Shown: positions 1-13,214 of the stretch, in pieces | Position numbering within the stretch: position 1 is the first letter of the stretch | Layout: each line of letters starts with the position of its first letter | Source of the DNA: Hippophae tibetana | Lineage: Eukaryota; Streptophyta; Magnoliopsida; Rosales; Elaeagnaceae | Length of the DNA: 64,000 bases | Direction: 5' to 3' | Assembly (NCBI GenBank): GCA_037013495.1 | Contig: CM072801.1 | Span: 74,819,816 to 74,883,815, forward strand | Position numbers and translations under genes: made by a program | The notes under the pieces: model-generated | What the model saw: the letters and a program-made list of their open reading frames with translations, nothing else | The model's database searches: none | What the model was told of the DNA's origin: nothing

Positions 1-534
1 ACAACTTAGCAAGGTGGGACCAAAATTTAAGAAGTCAATACGTATTGCAAATGACGGAATTTGGTTTCAAAAACACCGAGAAATAAAGTATCGATTTGGT
101 GCGGTTTTAGGTATCCAAACAAGCTTCAATTTGATATTTTACAATAGGCATTTCGATACTCGAATTAAAATTAATAACATTTTAAATTTGTAAACCCAAT
201 TAATCCCTTTACTTTTTTGAAACGATGAATGTATTAGCTCTCTTGTATTTCTCAAGAACAAAGATTGGTCTAACTCAAAAAACAAAGAAAAGTAAAAGAT
301 ACTAACATTTTAAAGAAAACATCGAAATGAAATCCAAAGAGGAAAACAATGACAACAAAGTAGTAAAAAAACACAAGACTGGAGGGACAAATTTCCTTTC
401 TTTTTTGGCATCGTGACTTAAGAAAGCAGAAACCAAACAAAGGACAAAATGTTTCAAATCTAAAATTCAAAAAATAGATACACGAAGATAGATACACTAC
501 TTTCAGCAACCAAGGATATGAGACTAAATTATGT
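1..534. repeat. Left partial satellite monomer (array continues beyond window)
   Basis: The window opens inside a monomer, at 'acaacttagcaagg', about 117 bp after the position where its GGATCC would lie. The array therefore extends to the left of the window. The copy carries 'actggaggg' near 377 where other monomers have 'acttgaggg'. It otherwise resembles the next units. Confidence 0.95.
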
Positions 535-3500
535 GGATCCTTTTCACAAACAACCTAATACCTTAGAACACAAAGTAATAAGAAATATTGAATTACCAAG
601 AAAATGGTTAAGATGTAAAAATTGAAATCATAAAGAGTTACAACAAAAAACAACTTAGCAAGGTGGGACCAAAATTTAAGAAGTCAATACGTATTGCAAA
701 TGACAGAATTTGGTTTCAAAAATACCGAGAAATAAAGTATCGATTTGGTGCGGTTTTAGGTATCCAAACAAGCTTCAATTTGATATTTTATAATAGGCAT
801 TTCGATACTCGAATTATAATTAATAACATTTTAAATTTGTAAACCCAATTAATCCCTTTACTTTTTTGAAACGATGAATGTATTAGCTCTCTTGTATTTC
901 TCAAGAACAAAGATTGGTCTAACTCAAAAACCAAAGAAAAGTAAAAGATACTAACATTTTAAAGAAAACATCGAAATGAAATCCAAAGAGGAAAACAATG
1001 ACAACAAAGTAGTAAAAAAACACAAGACTTGTGGGACAAATTTCCTTTCTTTTTTTGGCATTTGTGACTTAAGAAAGCAGAAACCAAACAAAGGAAAAAA
1101 TGTTTCAAATCTAAAATTCAAAAAATAGATTCACGAAGATAGATACACTACTTTCAGCAACCAATGATATGAGACTAAATTATATGGATCCTTTTCACAA
1201 ACAACCTAATACCTTTGAACACAAAGTAATAAGAAATATTGAATTACCAAGAAAATGGTTAAGATGTAAAAATAGAAATCATAAAGAGTTAGACCAAAAA
1301 ACAACGCAGCAAGGTGGGACCAAAAGTTAAGAAGTCAATACGTATTGCAAATGACAGAATTTGGTTTCAAAAACACCGAGAAATAAAGTATCGATTTGGT
1401 GCGGTTTTAGGTATCCAAACAAGCTTCAATTTGATATTTTATAATAGGCATTTCGATACACGAATTAAAATTAATAACATTTTAAAGTTGTAAACCCAAT
1501 TAATCACTTTAGTTTTTTGAAACGATGAAAAGTATTAACTCTCTTGTATTTCTCAAGAACAAAGATTGGTCTAACTCAAAAAACAAAGAAAAGTAAAAGA
1601 TACTAACATTTTAAAGAAAACATCGAAAGGAAATCCAAAGAGGAAAACAACAACAACAAAGTAGTAAAAATACACAAGACTTGAGGGACAAATTTCCTTT
1701 CTTTTTTTGGCATTCGTGACTTAAGAAAGCAGAAACCAAACAAAGGTAAAAATGTTTCAAATCTAAAATTCAAAAAATAGATACACGAAGATAGATACAC
1801 TACTTTCAGCAACCAATGATATGAGACTAAATTATGTGGATCCTTTTCACAAACAACCTAATACCTTAGAACACAAAGTAATAAGAAATATTGAATTACC
1901 AAGAAAATGGTTAAGATGTAAAAATTGAAATCATAAAGAGTTAGAACAAAAAACAATGCAACATGGTGGGACCAAAATTTAAGAAGTCAATACGTATTTC
2001 AAATGACGGAATTTGGTTTCAAAAACACCGGAAATAAAGTATCGATTTGGTGCGGTTTTAGGTATCCAAACAAGCTTCAATTTGATATTTTACAATAGGC
2101 ATTTCGATACTCGAATTAAAATTAATAACATTTTAAATTTGTAAACCCAATTAATCCCTTTACTTTTTTGAAACGATGAATGTATTAGCTCTCTTAGATT
2201 TCTCAAGAACAAAGATTGGTCTAACTCAAAAAACAAAGAAAAGTAAAAGATACTAACATTTTAAAGAAAACATCGAAATGAAATCCAAAGAGGAAAACAA
2301 TGACAACAAAGAAGTAAAAAAACACAAGACTTGAGGGACAAATTTCCTTTCTTTTTTGGCATTCGTGACTTAAGAAAGCAGAAACCAAACAAAGGACAAA
2401 ATGTTTCAAATCTAAAATTCAAAAAATAGATACACGAAGATAGATACACTACTTTCAGCAACCAAGGATATGAGACTAAATTATGTGGATCCTTTTCACA
2501 AACAACCTAATACCTTAGAACACAAAGTAATAAGAAATATTGAATTACCAAGAAAATGGTTAAGATGTAAAAATTGAAATCATAAAGAGTTAGAACAAAA
2601 AACAACTTAGCAAGGTGGGACCAAAATTTAAGAAGTCAATACGTATTGCAAATGACGGAATTTGGTTTCAAAAACACCGAGAAATAAAGTATCGATTTGG
2701 TGCGGTTTTAGGTATCCAAACAAGCTTCAATTTGATATTTTATAATAGGCATTTCGATACTCGAATTAAAATTAATAACATTTTAAATTTGTAAACCCAA
2801 TTAATCCCTTTACTTTTTTGAAACGATGAATGTATTAGCTCTCTTGTATTTCTCAAGAACAAAGATTGGTCTAACTCAAAAAACAAAGAAAAGTAAAAGA
2901 TACTAACATTTTAAAGAAAACAACGAAATGAAATCCAAAGAGGAAAACAATGACAACAAAGTAGTAAAAAAACACAAGACTTGAGGGACAAATTTCCTTT
3001 CTTTTTTGGCATTTGTGACTTAAGAAAGCAGAAACCAAACAAAGGAAAAAATGTTTCAAATCTAAAATTCAAAAAATAGATTCACGAAGATAGATACACT
3101 ACTTTCAGCAACCAATGATATGAGACTAAATTATGTGGATCCTTTTCACAAACAACCTAATACCTTAGAACACAAAGTAATAAGAAATATTGAATTACCA
3201 AGAAAATGGTTAAGATGTAAAAATAGAAATCATAAAGAGTTAGACCAAAAAACAACGCAGCAAGGTGGGACCAAAAGTTAAGAAGTCAATACGTATTGCA
3301 AATGACAGAATTTGGTTTCAAAAACACAGAGAAATAAAGTATCGATTTGGTGCGGTATTAGGTATCCAAACAAGGTTCAATTTGATATTTTATAATAGGC
3401 ATTTCGATACTCGAATTAAAATTAATAACATTTTAAATTTGTAAACCCAATTAATCCCTTTACTTTTTTGAAACGATGAAAAGTATTAGCTCTCTTGTAT

Positions 3501-3789
3501 TTCTCAAGAACAAAGATTGGTCTAACTCAAAAAAACAAAGGAAAGTAAAAGATACAAACATTTTAAAGAAAACATCGAAAGGAAATCCAAAGAGGAAAAC
3601 AACGACAACAAAGTAGTAAAAAAACACAAGACTTGAGGGACAAATTTCCCTTCTTTTTTTGGCATTCGTGACTTAAGAAAGCAGAAACCAAACAAAGGAC
3701 AAAATGTTTCAAATCTAAAATTCAAAAAATAGATCCACGAAGATAGATACACTACTTTCAGCAACCAAGGATATGAGACTAAATTATGT
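535..3789. repeat. Satellite block A: five monomers in trimeric order
   Basis: Monomers start at GGATCC 535, 1186, 1838, 2487 and 3137. Units 535 and 2487 (offset 1952) share 'acaacttagc'. Units 1186 and 3137 (offset 1951) share 'aaatagaaatc' and 'acgcagcaagg'. This supports an old three-monomer period. Private changes in single units include 'tatatggatcc' at 1181, 'acttgtggg' near 1027 and 'caaggttcaa' near 3372, which destroys the otherwise conserved HindIII site. No gene is visible. Confidence 0.8.
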
Positions 3790-5746
3790 GGATCCTTTTC
3801 ACGGACAACCTAATAACCTTAGAACAATAAGGAATAAGAAATATTGAATTACCAAGAAAATGGTTAAGATGTAAAAATTGAAATCATAAAGAGTTAGACC
3901 AAAAAACAACGCAGCAAGGTGGGACCAAAAGTTAAGAAGTCAATACGTATTGCAAATGACAGAATTTGGTTTCAAAAACACCGAGAAATAAAGTATCGAT
4001 TTGGTGCGGTTTTAGGTATCCAAACAAGCTTCAATTTGATATTTTATAATAGGCATTTCGATACACGAATTAAAATTAATAACATTTTAAAGTTGTAAAC
4101 CCAATTAATCCCTTTAGTTTTTTGAAACGATGAAAAGTATTAACTCTCTTGTATTTCTCAAGAACAAAGATTGGTCTAACTCAAAAAACAAAGAAAAGTA
4201 AAAGATACTAACATTTTAAAGAAAACATCGAAAGGAAATCCAAAGAGGAAAACAACAACAACAAAGTAGTAAAAATACACAAGACTTGAGGGACAAATTT
4301 CCTTTCTTTTTTTGGCATTTGTGACTTAAGAAAGGCGAAACCAAACAAAGGTAAAAATGTTTCAAATCTAAAATTCAAAAAATAGATACACGAAGATAGA
4401 TACACTACTTTCAGCAACCAATGATATGAGACTAAATTATGTGGATCCTTTTCACAAACAACCTAATACCTTAGAACACAAAGTAATAAGAAATATTGAA
4501 TTACCAAGAAAATGGTTAAGATGTAAAAATTGAAATCATAAAGAGTTAGAACAAAAAACAATGCAACAAGGTGGGACCAAAATTTAAGTAGTCAATACGT
4601 ATTTCAAATGACGGAATTTGGTTTCAAAAACACCGGAAATAAAGTATCGATTTGGTGCGGTTTTAGGTATCCAAACAAGCTTCAATTTGATATTTTACAA
4701 TAGGCATTTCGATACTCGAATTAAAATTAATAACATTTTAAATTTGTAAACCCAATTAATCCCTTTACTTTTTTGAAACGATGAATGTATTAGCTCTCTT
4801 GTATTTCTCAAGAACAAAGATTGGTCTAACTCAAAAAATAAAGAAAAGTAAAAGATACTAACATTTTAAAGAAAACATCGAAATGAAATCCAAAGAGGAA
4901 AACAATGACAACAAAGTAGTAAAAAAACACAAGACTTGAGGGACAAATTTCCCTTCTTTTTTTGGCATTCGTGACTTAAGAAAGCAGAAACCAAACAAAG
5001 GACAAAATGTTTCAAATCTAAAATTCAAAAAATAGATCCACGAAGATAGATACACTACTTTCAGCAACCAAGGATATGAGACTAAATTATGTGGATCCTT
5101 TTCACGGACAACCTAATAACCTTAGAACAATAAGGAATAAGAAATATTGAATTACCAAGAAAATGGTTAAGATGTAAAAATTGAAATCATAAAGAGTTAG
5201 ACCAAAAAACAACGCAGCAAGGTGGGACCAAAAGTTAAGAAGTCAATACGTATTGCAAATGACAGAATTTGGTTTCAAAAACACCGAGAAATAAAGTATC
5301 GATTTGGTGCGGTTTTAGGTATCCAAACAAGCTTCAATTTGATATTTTATAATAGGCATTTCGATACACGAATTAAAATTAATAACATTTTAAAGTTGTA
5401 AACCCAATTAATCCCTTTAGTTTTTTGAAACGATGAAAAGTATTAACTCTCTTGTATTTCTCAAGAACAAAGATTGGTCTAACTCAAAAAAACAAAGGAA
5501 AGTAAAAGATACTAACATTTTAAAGAAAACATCGAAATGAAATCCAAAGAGGAAAACAATGACAACAAAGTAGTAAAAAAACACAAGACTTGAGGGACAA
5601 ATTTCCTTTCTTTTTTTGGCATTTGTGACTTAAGAAAGCAGAAACCAAACAAAGGACAAAATGTTTCAAATCAAAAATTCAAAAAATAGATACACGAAGA
5701 TAGATACACTACTTTCAGCAACCAAGGATATGAGACTAAATTATGT
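3790..5746. repeat. Satellite block B1: N-type monomers alternating with another type
   Basis: Monomers start at 3790, 4443 and 5093. Units 3790 and 5093 are N type: 'cacggacaacctaataacc' followed by 'gaacaataagg'. They lie two monomers apart (offset 1303). Unit 4443 carries 'taagtagtcaat' (near 4585), a rare variant shared only with the units at 6399 and 8351. That links this block to the trimer on its right. Confidence 0.75.
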
Positions 5747-8700
5747 GGATCCTTTTCACAAACAACCTAATACCTTAGAACACAAAGTAATAAGAAATAT
5801 TGAATTACCAAGAAAATGGTTAAGATGTAAAAATTGAAATCATAAAGAGTTAGAACAAAAAACAACTTAGCAAGGTGGGACCAAAATTTAAGAAGTCAAT
5901 ACGTATTGCAAATGACGGAATTTGGTTTCAAAAACACCGAGAAATAAAGTATCGATTTGGTGCGGTTTTAGGTATCCAAACAAGCTTCAATTTGATATTT
6001 TATAATAGGCATTTCGATACACGAATTAAAATTAATAACATTTTAAAGTTGTAAACCCAATTAATCCCTTTAGTTTTTTGAAACGATGAAAAGTATTAAC
6101 TCTCTTGTATTTCTCAAGAACAAAGATTGGTCTAACTCAAAAAACAAAGAAAAGTAAAAGATACTAACATTTTAAAGAAAACATCGAAAGGAAATCCAAA
6201 GAGGAAAACAACAACAACAAAGTAGTAAAAATACACAAGACTTGAGGGACAAATTTCCTTTCTTTTTTTGGCATTTGTGACTTAAGAAAGGCGAAACCAA
6301 ACAAAGGTAAAAATGTTTCAAATCTAAAATTCAAAAAATAGATACACGAAGATAGATACACTACTTTCAGCAACCAATGATATGAGACTAAATTATGTGG
6401 ATCCTTTTCACAAACAACCTAATACCTTAGAACACAAAGTAATAAGAAATATTGAATTACCAAGAAAATGGTTAAGATGTAAAAATTGAAATCATAAAGA
6501 GTTAGAACAAAAAACAATGCAACAAGGTGGGACCAAAATTTAAGTAGTCAATACGTATTTCAAATGACGGAATTTGGTTTCAAAAACACCGGAAATAAAG
6601 TATCGATTTGGTGCGGTTTTAGGTATCCAAACAAGCTTCAATTTGATATTTTACAATAGGCATTTCGATACTCGAATTAAAATTAATAACATTTTAAATT
6701 TGTAAACCCAATTAATCCCTTTACTTTTTTGAAACGATGAATGTATTAGCTCTCTTGTATTTCTCAAGAACAAAGATTGGTCTAACTCAAAAAAACAAAG
6801 GAAAGTAAAAGATACTAACATTTTAAAGAAAACATCGAAATGAAATCCAAAGAGGAAAACAATGACAACAAAGTAGTAAAAAAACACAAGACTTGAGGGA
6901 CAAATTTCCTTTCTTTTTTTGGCATTTGTGACTTAAGAAAGCAGAAACCAAACAAAGGACAAAATGTTTCAAATCAAAAATTCAAAAAATAGATACACGA
7001 AGATAGATACACTACTTTCAGCAACCAAGGATATGAGACTAAATTATGTGGATCCTTTTCACAAATAACCTAATACCTTAGAACACAAAGTAATAAGAAA
7101 TATTGAATTACCAAGAAAATGGTTAAGATGTAAAAATTGAAATCATAAAGAGTTAGAACAAAAAACAACTTAGCAAGGTGGGACCAAAATTTAAGAAGTC
7201 AATACGTATTGCAAATGACGGAATTTGGTTTCAAAAACACCGAGAAATAAAGTATCGATTTGGTGCGGTTTTAGGTATCCAAACAAGCTTCAATTTGATA
7301 TTTTACAATAGGCATTTCGATACTCGAATTAAAATTAATAACATTTTAAATTTGTAAACCCAATTAATCCCTTTACTTTTTTGAAACGATGAATGTATTA
7401 GCTCTCTTGTATTTCTCAAGAACAAAGATTGGTCTAACTCAAAAAACAAAGAAAAGTAAAAGATACTAACATTTTAAAGAAAACATCGAAATGAAATCCA
7501 AAGAGGAAAACAATGACAACAAAGTAGTAAAAAACCACAAGACTTGAGGGACATTTTCCTTTCTTTTTTGGCATTCCTCACTTAAGAAAGCAGAAACCAA
7601 ACAAAGGACAAAATGTTTCAAATCAAAAATTCAAAAAAATGATACACGAAGATAGATACACTACTTTCAGCAACCAAGGATATGAGACTAAATTATGTGG
7701 ATCCTTTTCACAAACAACCTAATACCTTAGAACACAAAGTAATAAGAAATATTGAATTACCAAGAAAATGGTTAAGATGTAAAAATTGAAATCATAAAGA
7801 GTTAGAACAAAAAACAACTTAGCAAGGTGGGACCAAAATTTAAGAAGTCAATACGTATTGCAAATGACGGAATTTGGTTTCAAAAACACCGAGAAATAAA
7901 GTATCGATTTGGTGCGGTTTTAGGTATCCAAACAAGCTTCAATTTGATATTTTATAATAGGCATTTCGATACACGAATTAAAATTAATAACATTTTAAAG
8001 TTGTAAACCCAATTAATCCCTTTAGTTTTTTGAAACGATGAAAAGTATTAACTCTCTTGTATTTCTCAAGAACAAAGATTGGTCTAACTCAAAAAACAAA
8101 GAAAAGTAAAAGATACTAACATTTTAAAGAAAACATCGAAAGGAAATCCAAAGAGGAAAACAACAACAACAAAGTAGTAAAAATACACAAGACTTGAGGG
8201 ACAAATTTCCTTTCTTTTTTTGGCATTTGTGACTTAAGAAAGGCGAAACCAAACAAAGGTAAAAATGTTTCAAATCTAAAATTCAAAAAATAGATACACG
8301 AAGATAGATACACTACTTTCAGCAACCAATGATATGAGACTAAATTATGTGGATCCTTTTCACAAACAACCTAATACCTTAGAACACAAAGTAATAAGAA
8401 ATATTGAATTACCAAGAAAATGGTTAAGATGTAAAAATTGAAATCATAAAGAGTTAGAACAAAAAACAATGCAACAAGGTGGGACCAAAATTTAAGTAGT
8501 CAATACGTATTTCAAATGACGGAATTTGGTTTCAAAAACACCGGAAATAAAGTATCGATTTGGTGCGGTTTTAGGTATCCAAACAAGCTTCAATTTGATA
8601 TTTTACAATAGGCATTTCGATACTCGAATTAAAATTAATAACATTTTAAATTTGTAAACCCAATTAATCCCTTTACTTTTTTGAAACGATGAATGTATTA

Positions 8701-9900
8701 GCTCTCTTGTATTTCTCAAGAACAAAGATTGGTCTAACTCAAAAAAACAAAGGAAAGTAAAAGATACTAACATTTTAAAGAAAACATCGAAATGAAATCC
8801 AAAGAGGAAAACAATGACAACAAAGTAGTAAAAAAACACAAGACTTGAGGGACAAATTTCCTTTCTTTTTTTGGCATTTGTGACTTAAGAAAGCAGAAAC
8901 CAAACAAAGGACAAAATGTTTCAAATCAAAAATTCAAAAAATAGATACACGAAGATAGATACACTACTTTCAGCAACCAAGGATATGAGACTAAATTATG
9001 TGGATCCTTTTCACAAATAACCTAATACCTTAGAACACAAAGTAATAAGAAATATTGAATTACCAAGAAAATGGTTAAGATGTAAAAATTGAAATCATAA
9101 AGAGTTAGAACAAAAAACAACTTAGCAAGGTGGGACCAAAATTTAAGAAGTCAATACGTATTGCAAATGACGGAATTTGGTTTCAAAAACACCGAGAAAT
9201 AAAGTATCGATTTGGTGCGGTTTTAGGTATCCAAACAAGCTTCAATTTGATATTTTACAATAGGCATTTCGATACTCGAATTAAAATTAATAACATTTTA
9301 AATTTGTAAACCCAATTAATCCCTTTACTTTTTTGAAACGATGAATGTATTAGCTCTCTTGTATTTCTCAAGAACAAAGATTGGTCTAACTCAAAAAACA
9401 AAGAAAAGTAAAAGATACTAACATTTTAAAGAAAACATCGAAATGAAATCCAAAGAGGAAAACAATGACAACAAAGTAGTAAAAAACCACAAGACTTGAG
9501 GGACATTTTCCTTTCTTTTTTGGCATTCCTCACTTAAGAAAGCAGAAACCAAACAAAGGACAAAATGTTTCAAATCTAAAATTCAAAAAAATGATACACG
9601 AAGATAGATACACTACTTTCAGCAACCAAGGATATGAGACTAAATTATGTGGATCCTTTTCACAAACAACCTAATACCTTAGAACACAAAGTAATAAGAA
9701 ATATTGAATTACCAAGAAAATGGTTAAGATGTAAAAATTGAAATCATAAAGAGTTAGAACAAAAAACAACTTAGCAAGGTGGGACCAAAATTTAAGAAGT
9801 CAATACGTATTGCAAATGACGGAATTTGGTTTCAAAAACACCGAGAAATAAAGTATCGATTTGGTGCGGTTTTAGGTATCCAAACAAGCTTCAATTTGAT
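5747..9900. repeat. Trimeric higher-order repeat, two near-identical copies (offset 1952)
   Basis: Monomers start at 5747, 6399, 7050, 7699, 8351, 9002 and 9651. The three-monomer unit 5747-7698 is repeated as 7699-9650. Rare variants recur at offset 1952: 'taagtagtcaat' at 6541 and 8493, 'cacaaataacc' after the GGATCC at 7050 and 9002, and 'cattcctcac' at 7572 and 9524. One difference I found is 'caaatcaaaaa' near 7619 against 'caaatctaaaa' near 9571. The near-identity implies a recent duplication. The match fades inside unit 9651, where 'gatactcgaatt' and 'aaatttg' replace 'gatacacgaatt' and 'aaagttg'. Confidence 0.9.
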
Positions 9901-10301
9901 ATTTTATAATAGGCATTTCGATACTCGAATTAAAATTAATAACATTTTAAATTTGTAAACCCAATTAATCCCTTTACTTTTTTGAAACGATGAATGTATT
10001 AGCTCTCTTGTATTTCTCAAGAACAAAGATTGGTCTAACTCAAAAAACAAAGAAAAGTAAAAGATACTAACATTTTAAAGAAAACATCGAAATGAAATCC
10101 AAAGAGGAAAACAATGACAACAAAGTAGTAAAAAAACACAAGACTTGAGGGACAAATTTCCTTTCTTTTTTTGGCATTTGTGACTTAAGAAAGCAGAAAC
10201 CAAACAAAGGAAAAAATGTTTCAAATCTAAAATTCAAAAAATAGATTCACGAAGATAGATACACTACTTTCAGCAACCAATGATATGAGACTAAATTATG
10301 T

Positions 10302-12907
10302 GGATCCTTTTCACAAACAACCTAATACCTTAGAACACAAAGTAATAAGAAATATTGAATTACCAAGAAAATGGTTAAGATGTAAAAATAGAAATCATAA
10401 AGAGTTAGACCAAAAAACAACGCAGCAAGGTGGGACCAAAAGTTAAGAAGTCAATACGTATTGCAAATGACAGAATTTGGTTTCAAAAACACAGAGAAAT
10501 AAAGTATCGATTTGGTGCGGTTTTAGGTATCCAAACAAGCTTCAATTTGATATTTTATAATAGGCATTTCGATACACGAATTAAAATTAATAACATTTTA
10601 AAGTTGTAAACCCAATTAATCCCTTTAGTTTTTTGAAACGATGAAAAGTATTAACTCTCTTGTATTTCTCAAGAACAAAGATTGGTCTAACTAAAAAAAC
10701 AAAGAAAAGTAAAAGATACTAACATTTTAAAGAAAACATCGAAAGGAAATCCAAAGAGGAAAACAACAACAACAAAATAGTAAAAATACACAAGACTTGA
10801 GGGACAAATTTCCTTTCTTTTTTTGGCATTTGTGACTTAAGAAACCCGAAACCAAACAAAGGTAAAAATGTTTCAAATCTAAAATTCAAAAAATTGATAC
10901 ACGAAGATATATACACTACTTTCAGCAACCAAGGATATGAGACTAAATTATGTGGATCCTTTTCACAAACAACCTAATACCTTAGAACACAAAGTAATAA
11001 GAAATATTGAATTACCAAGAAAATGGTTAAGATGTAAAAATTGAAATCATAAAGAGTTAGAACAAAAAACAACTTAGCAAGGTGGGACCAAAATTTAAGA
11101 AGTCAATACGTATTGCAAATGACGGAATTTGGTTTCAAAAACACCGAGAAATAAAGTATCGATTTGGTGCGGTTTTAGGTATCCAAACAAGCTTCAATTT
11201 GATATTTTACAATAGGCATTTCGATACTCGAATTAAAATTAATAACATTTTAAATTTGTAAACCCAATTAATCCCTTTACTTTTTTGAAACGATGAATGT
11301 ATTAGCTCTCTTGTATTTCTCAAGAACAAAGATTGGTCTAACTCAAAAAACAAAGAAAAGTAAAAGATACTAACATTTTAAAGAAAACATCGAAATGAAA
11401 TCCAAAGAGGAAAACAATGACAACAAAGTAGTAAAAAAACACAAGACTTGAGGGACAAATTTCCTTTCTTTTTTTGGCATTTGTGACTTAAGAAAGCAGA
11501 AACCAAACAAAGGAAAAAATGTTTCAAATCTAAAATTCAAAAAATAGATTCACGAAGATAGATACACTACTTTCAGCAACCAATGATATGAGACTAAATT
11601 ATGTGGATCCTTTTCACAAACAACCTAATACCTTAGAACACAAAGTAATAAGAAATATTGAATTACCAAGAAAATGGTTAAGATGTAAAAATAGAAATCA
11701 TAAAGAGTTAGACCAAAAAACAACGCAGCAAGGTGGGACCAAAAGTTAAGAAGTCAATACGTATTGCAAATGACAGAATTTGGTTTCAAAAACACAGAGA
11801 AATAAAGTATCGATTTGGTGCGGTTTTAGGTATCCAAACAAGCTTCAATTTGATATTTTATAATAGGCATTTCGATACACGAATTAAAATTAATAACATT
11901 TTAAAGTTGTAAACCCAATTAATCCCTTTAGTTTTTTGAAACGATGAAAAGTATTAACTCTCTTGTATTTCTCAAGAACAAAGATTGGTCTAACTCAAAA
12001 AACAAAGAAAAGTAAAAGATACTAACATTTTAAAGAAAACATCGAAAGGAAATCCAAAGAGGAAAACAACAACAACAAAATAGTAAAAATACACAAGACT
12101 TGAGGGACAAATTTCCTTTCTTTTTTTGGCATTTGTGACTTAAGAAACCCGAAACCAAACAAAGGTAAAAATGTTTCAAATCTAAAATTCAAAAAATTGA
12201 TACACGAAGATAGATACACTACTTTCAGCAACCAAGGATATGAGATTAAATTATGTGGATCCTTTTCACAAACAACCTAATACCTTAGAACACAAAGTAA
12301 TAAGAAATATTGAATTACCAAGAAAATGGTTAAGATGTAAAAATTGAAATCATAAAGAGTTAGAACAAAAAACAACTTAGCAAGGTGGGACCAAAATTTA
12401 AGAAGTCAATACGTATTGCAAATGACGGAATTTGGTTTCAAAAACACCGAGAAATAAAGTATCGATTTGGTGCGGTTTTAGGTATCCAAACAAGCTTCAA
12501 TTTGATATTTTACAATAGGCATTTCGATACTCGAATTAAAATTAATAACATTTTAAATTTGTAAACCCAATTAATCCCTTTACTTTTTTGAAACGATGAA
12601 TGTATTAGCTCTCTTGTATTTCTCAAGAACAAAGATTGGTCTAACTCAAAAAACAAAGAAAAGTAAAAGATACTAACATTTTAAAGAAAACATCGAAATG
12701 AAATCCAAAGAGGAAAACAATGACAACAAAGTAGTAAAAAAACACAAGACTTGAGGGACAAATTTCCTTTCTTTTTTTGGCATTTGTGACTTAAGAAAGC
12801 AGAAACCAAACAAAGGAAAAAATGTTTCAAATCTAAAATTCAAAAAATAGATTCACGAAGATAGATACACTATTTTCAGCAACCAATGATATGAGACTAA
12901 ATTATGT
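10302..12907. repeat. Dimeric higher-order repeat, two copies (offset 1303)
   Basis: Units 10302 and 10954 are repeated as 11605 and 12257. Both copies carry 'cacagagaaataaag', 'gatacacgaatt' and, near 10842 and 12145, the rare 'gaaacccgaaacc'. Differences between the copies are few: 'ctaactaaaaaaac' near 10687 against 'ctaactcaaaaaac' near 11990, and 'gatatatacac' against 'gatagatacac' near 10915. This is a very recent two-monomer tandem duplication. Confidence 0.9.
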
Positions 12908-13214
12908 GGATCCTTTTCACAAACAACCTAATACTATAGAACACAAAGTAATAAGAAATATTGAATTACCAAGAAAATGGTTAAGATGTAAAAATAGAAA
13001 TCATAAAGAGTTAGACGAAAAAAAACGCAGCAAGGTGGGACCAAAAGTTAAGAAGTCAATACGTATTGCAAATGACAGAATTTGGTTTCAAAAACACCGA
13101 GAAATAAAGTATCGTATTGGTGCGGTTTTAGGTATCCAAACAAGCTTCAATTTGATATTTTATAATAGGCATTTCGATACTCGAATTAAAATTAATAACA
13201 TTTTAAATTTGTAA
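12891..13214 (+). other. 107-codon ATG-initiated frame in an ORF-type monomer (reference copy)
   Basis: This is an uninterrupted frame from ATG to TAA, 107 codons. The conceptual product is very basic: 14 Lys and 12 Arg against 9 Asp plus Glu. It shows no signal peptide, no zinc-ligand pattern and no motif I recognise; the C-terminal third has a short hydrophobic patch. The frame depends on two linked differences from ordinary monomers: 'aatagaaatc' instead of a TGA in 'aattgaaatc', and a shorter A/C run in 'gacgaaaaaaaacgc', where other monomers have one more base and shift to a TAA. Eleven of the 98 monomers have it. Copies differ mainly at replacement sites, which argues against protein selection. 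I read it as a chance frame, or at best the worn remains of one. I do not propose a function. Confidence 0.6.
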
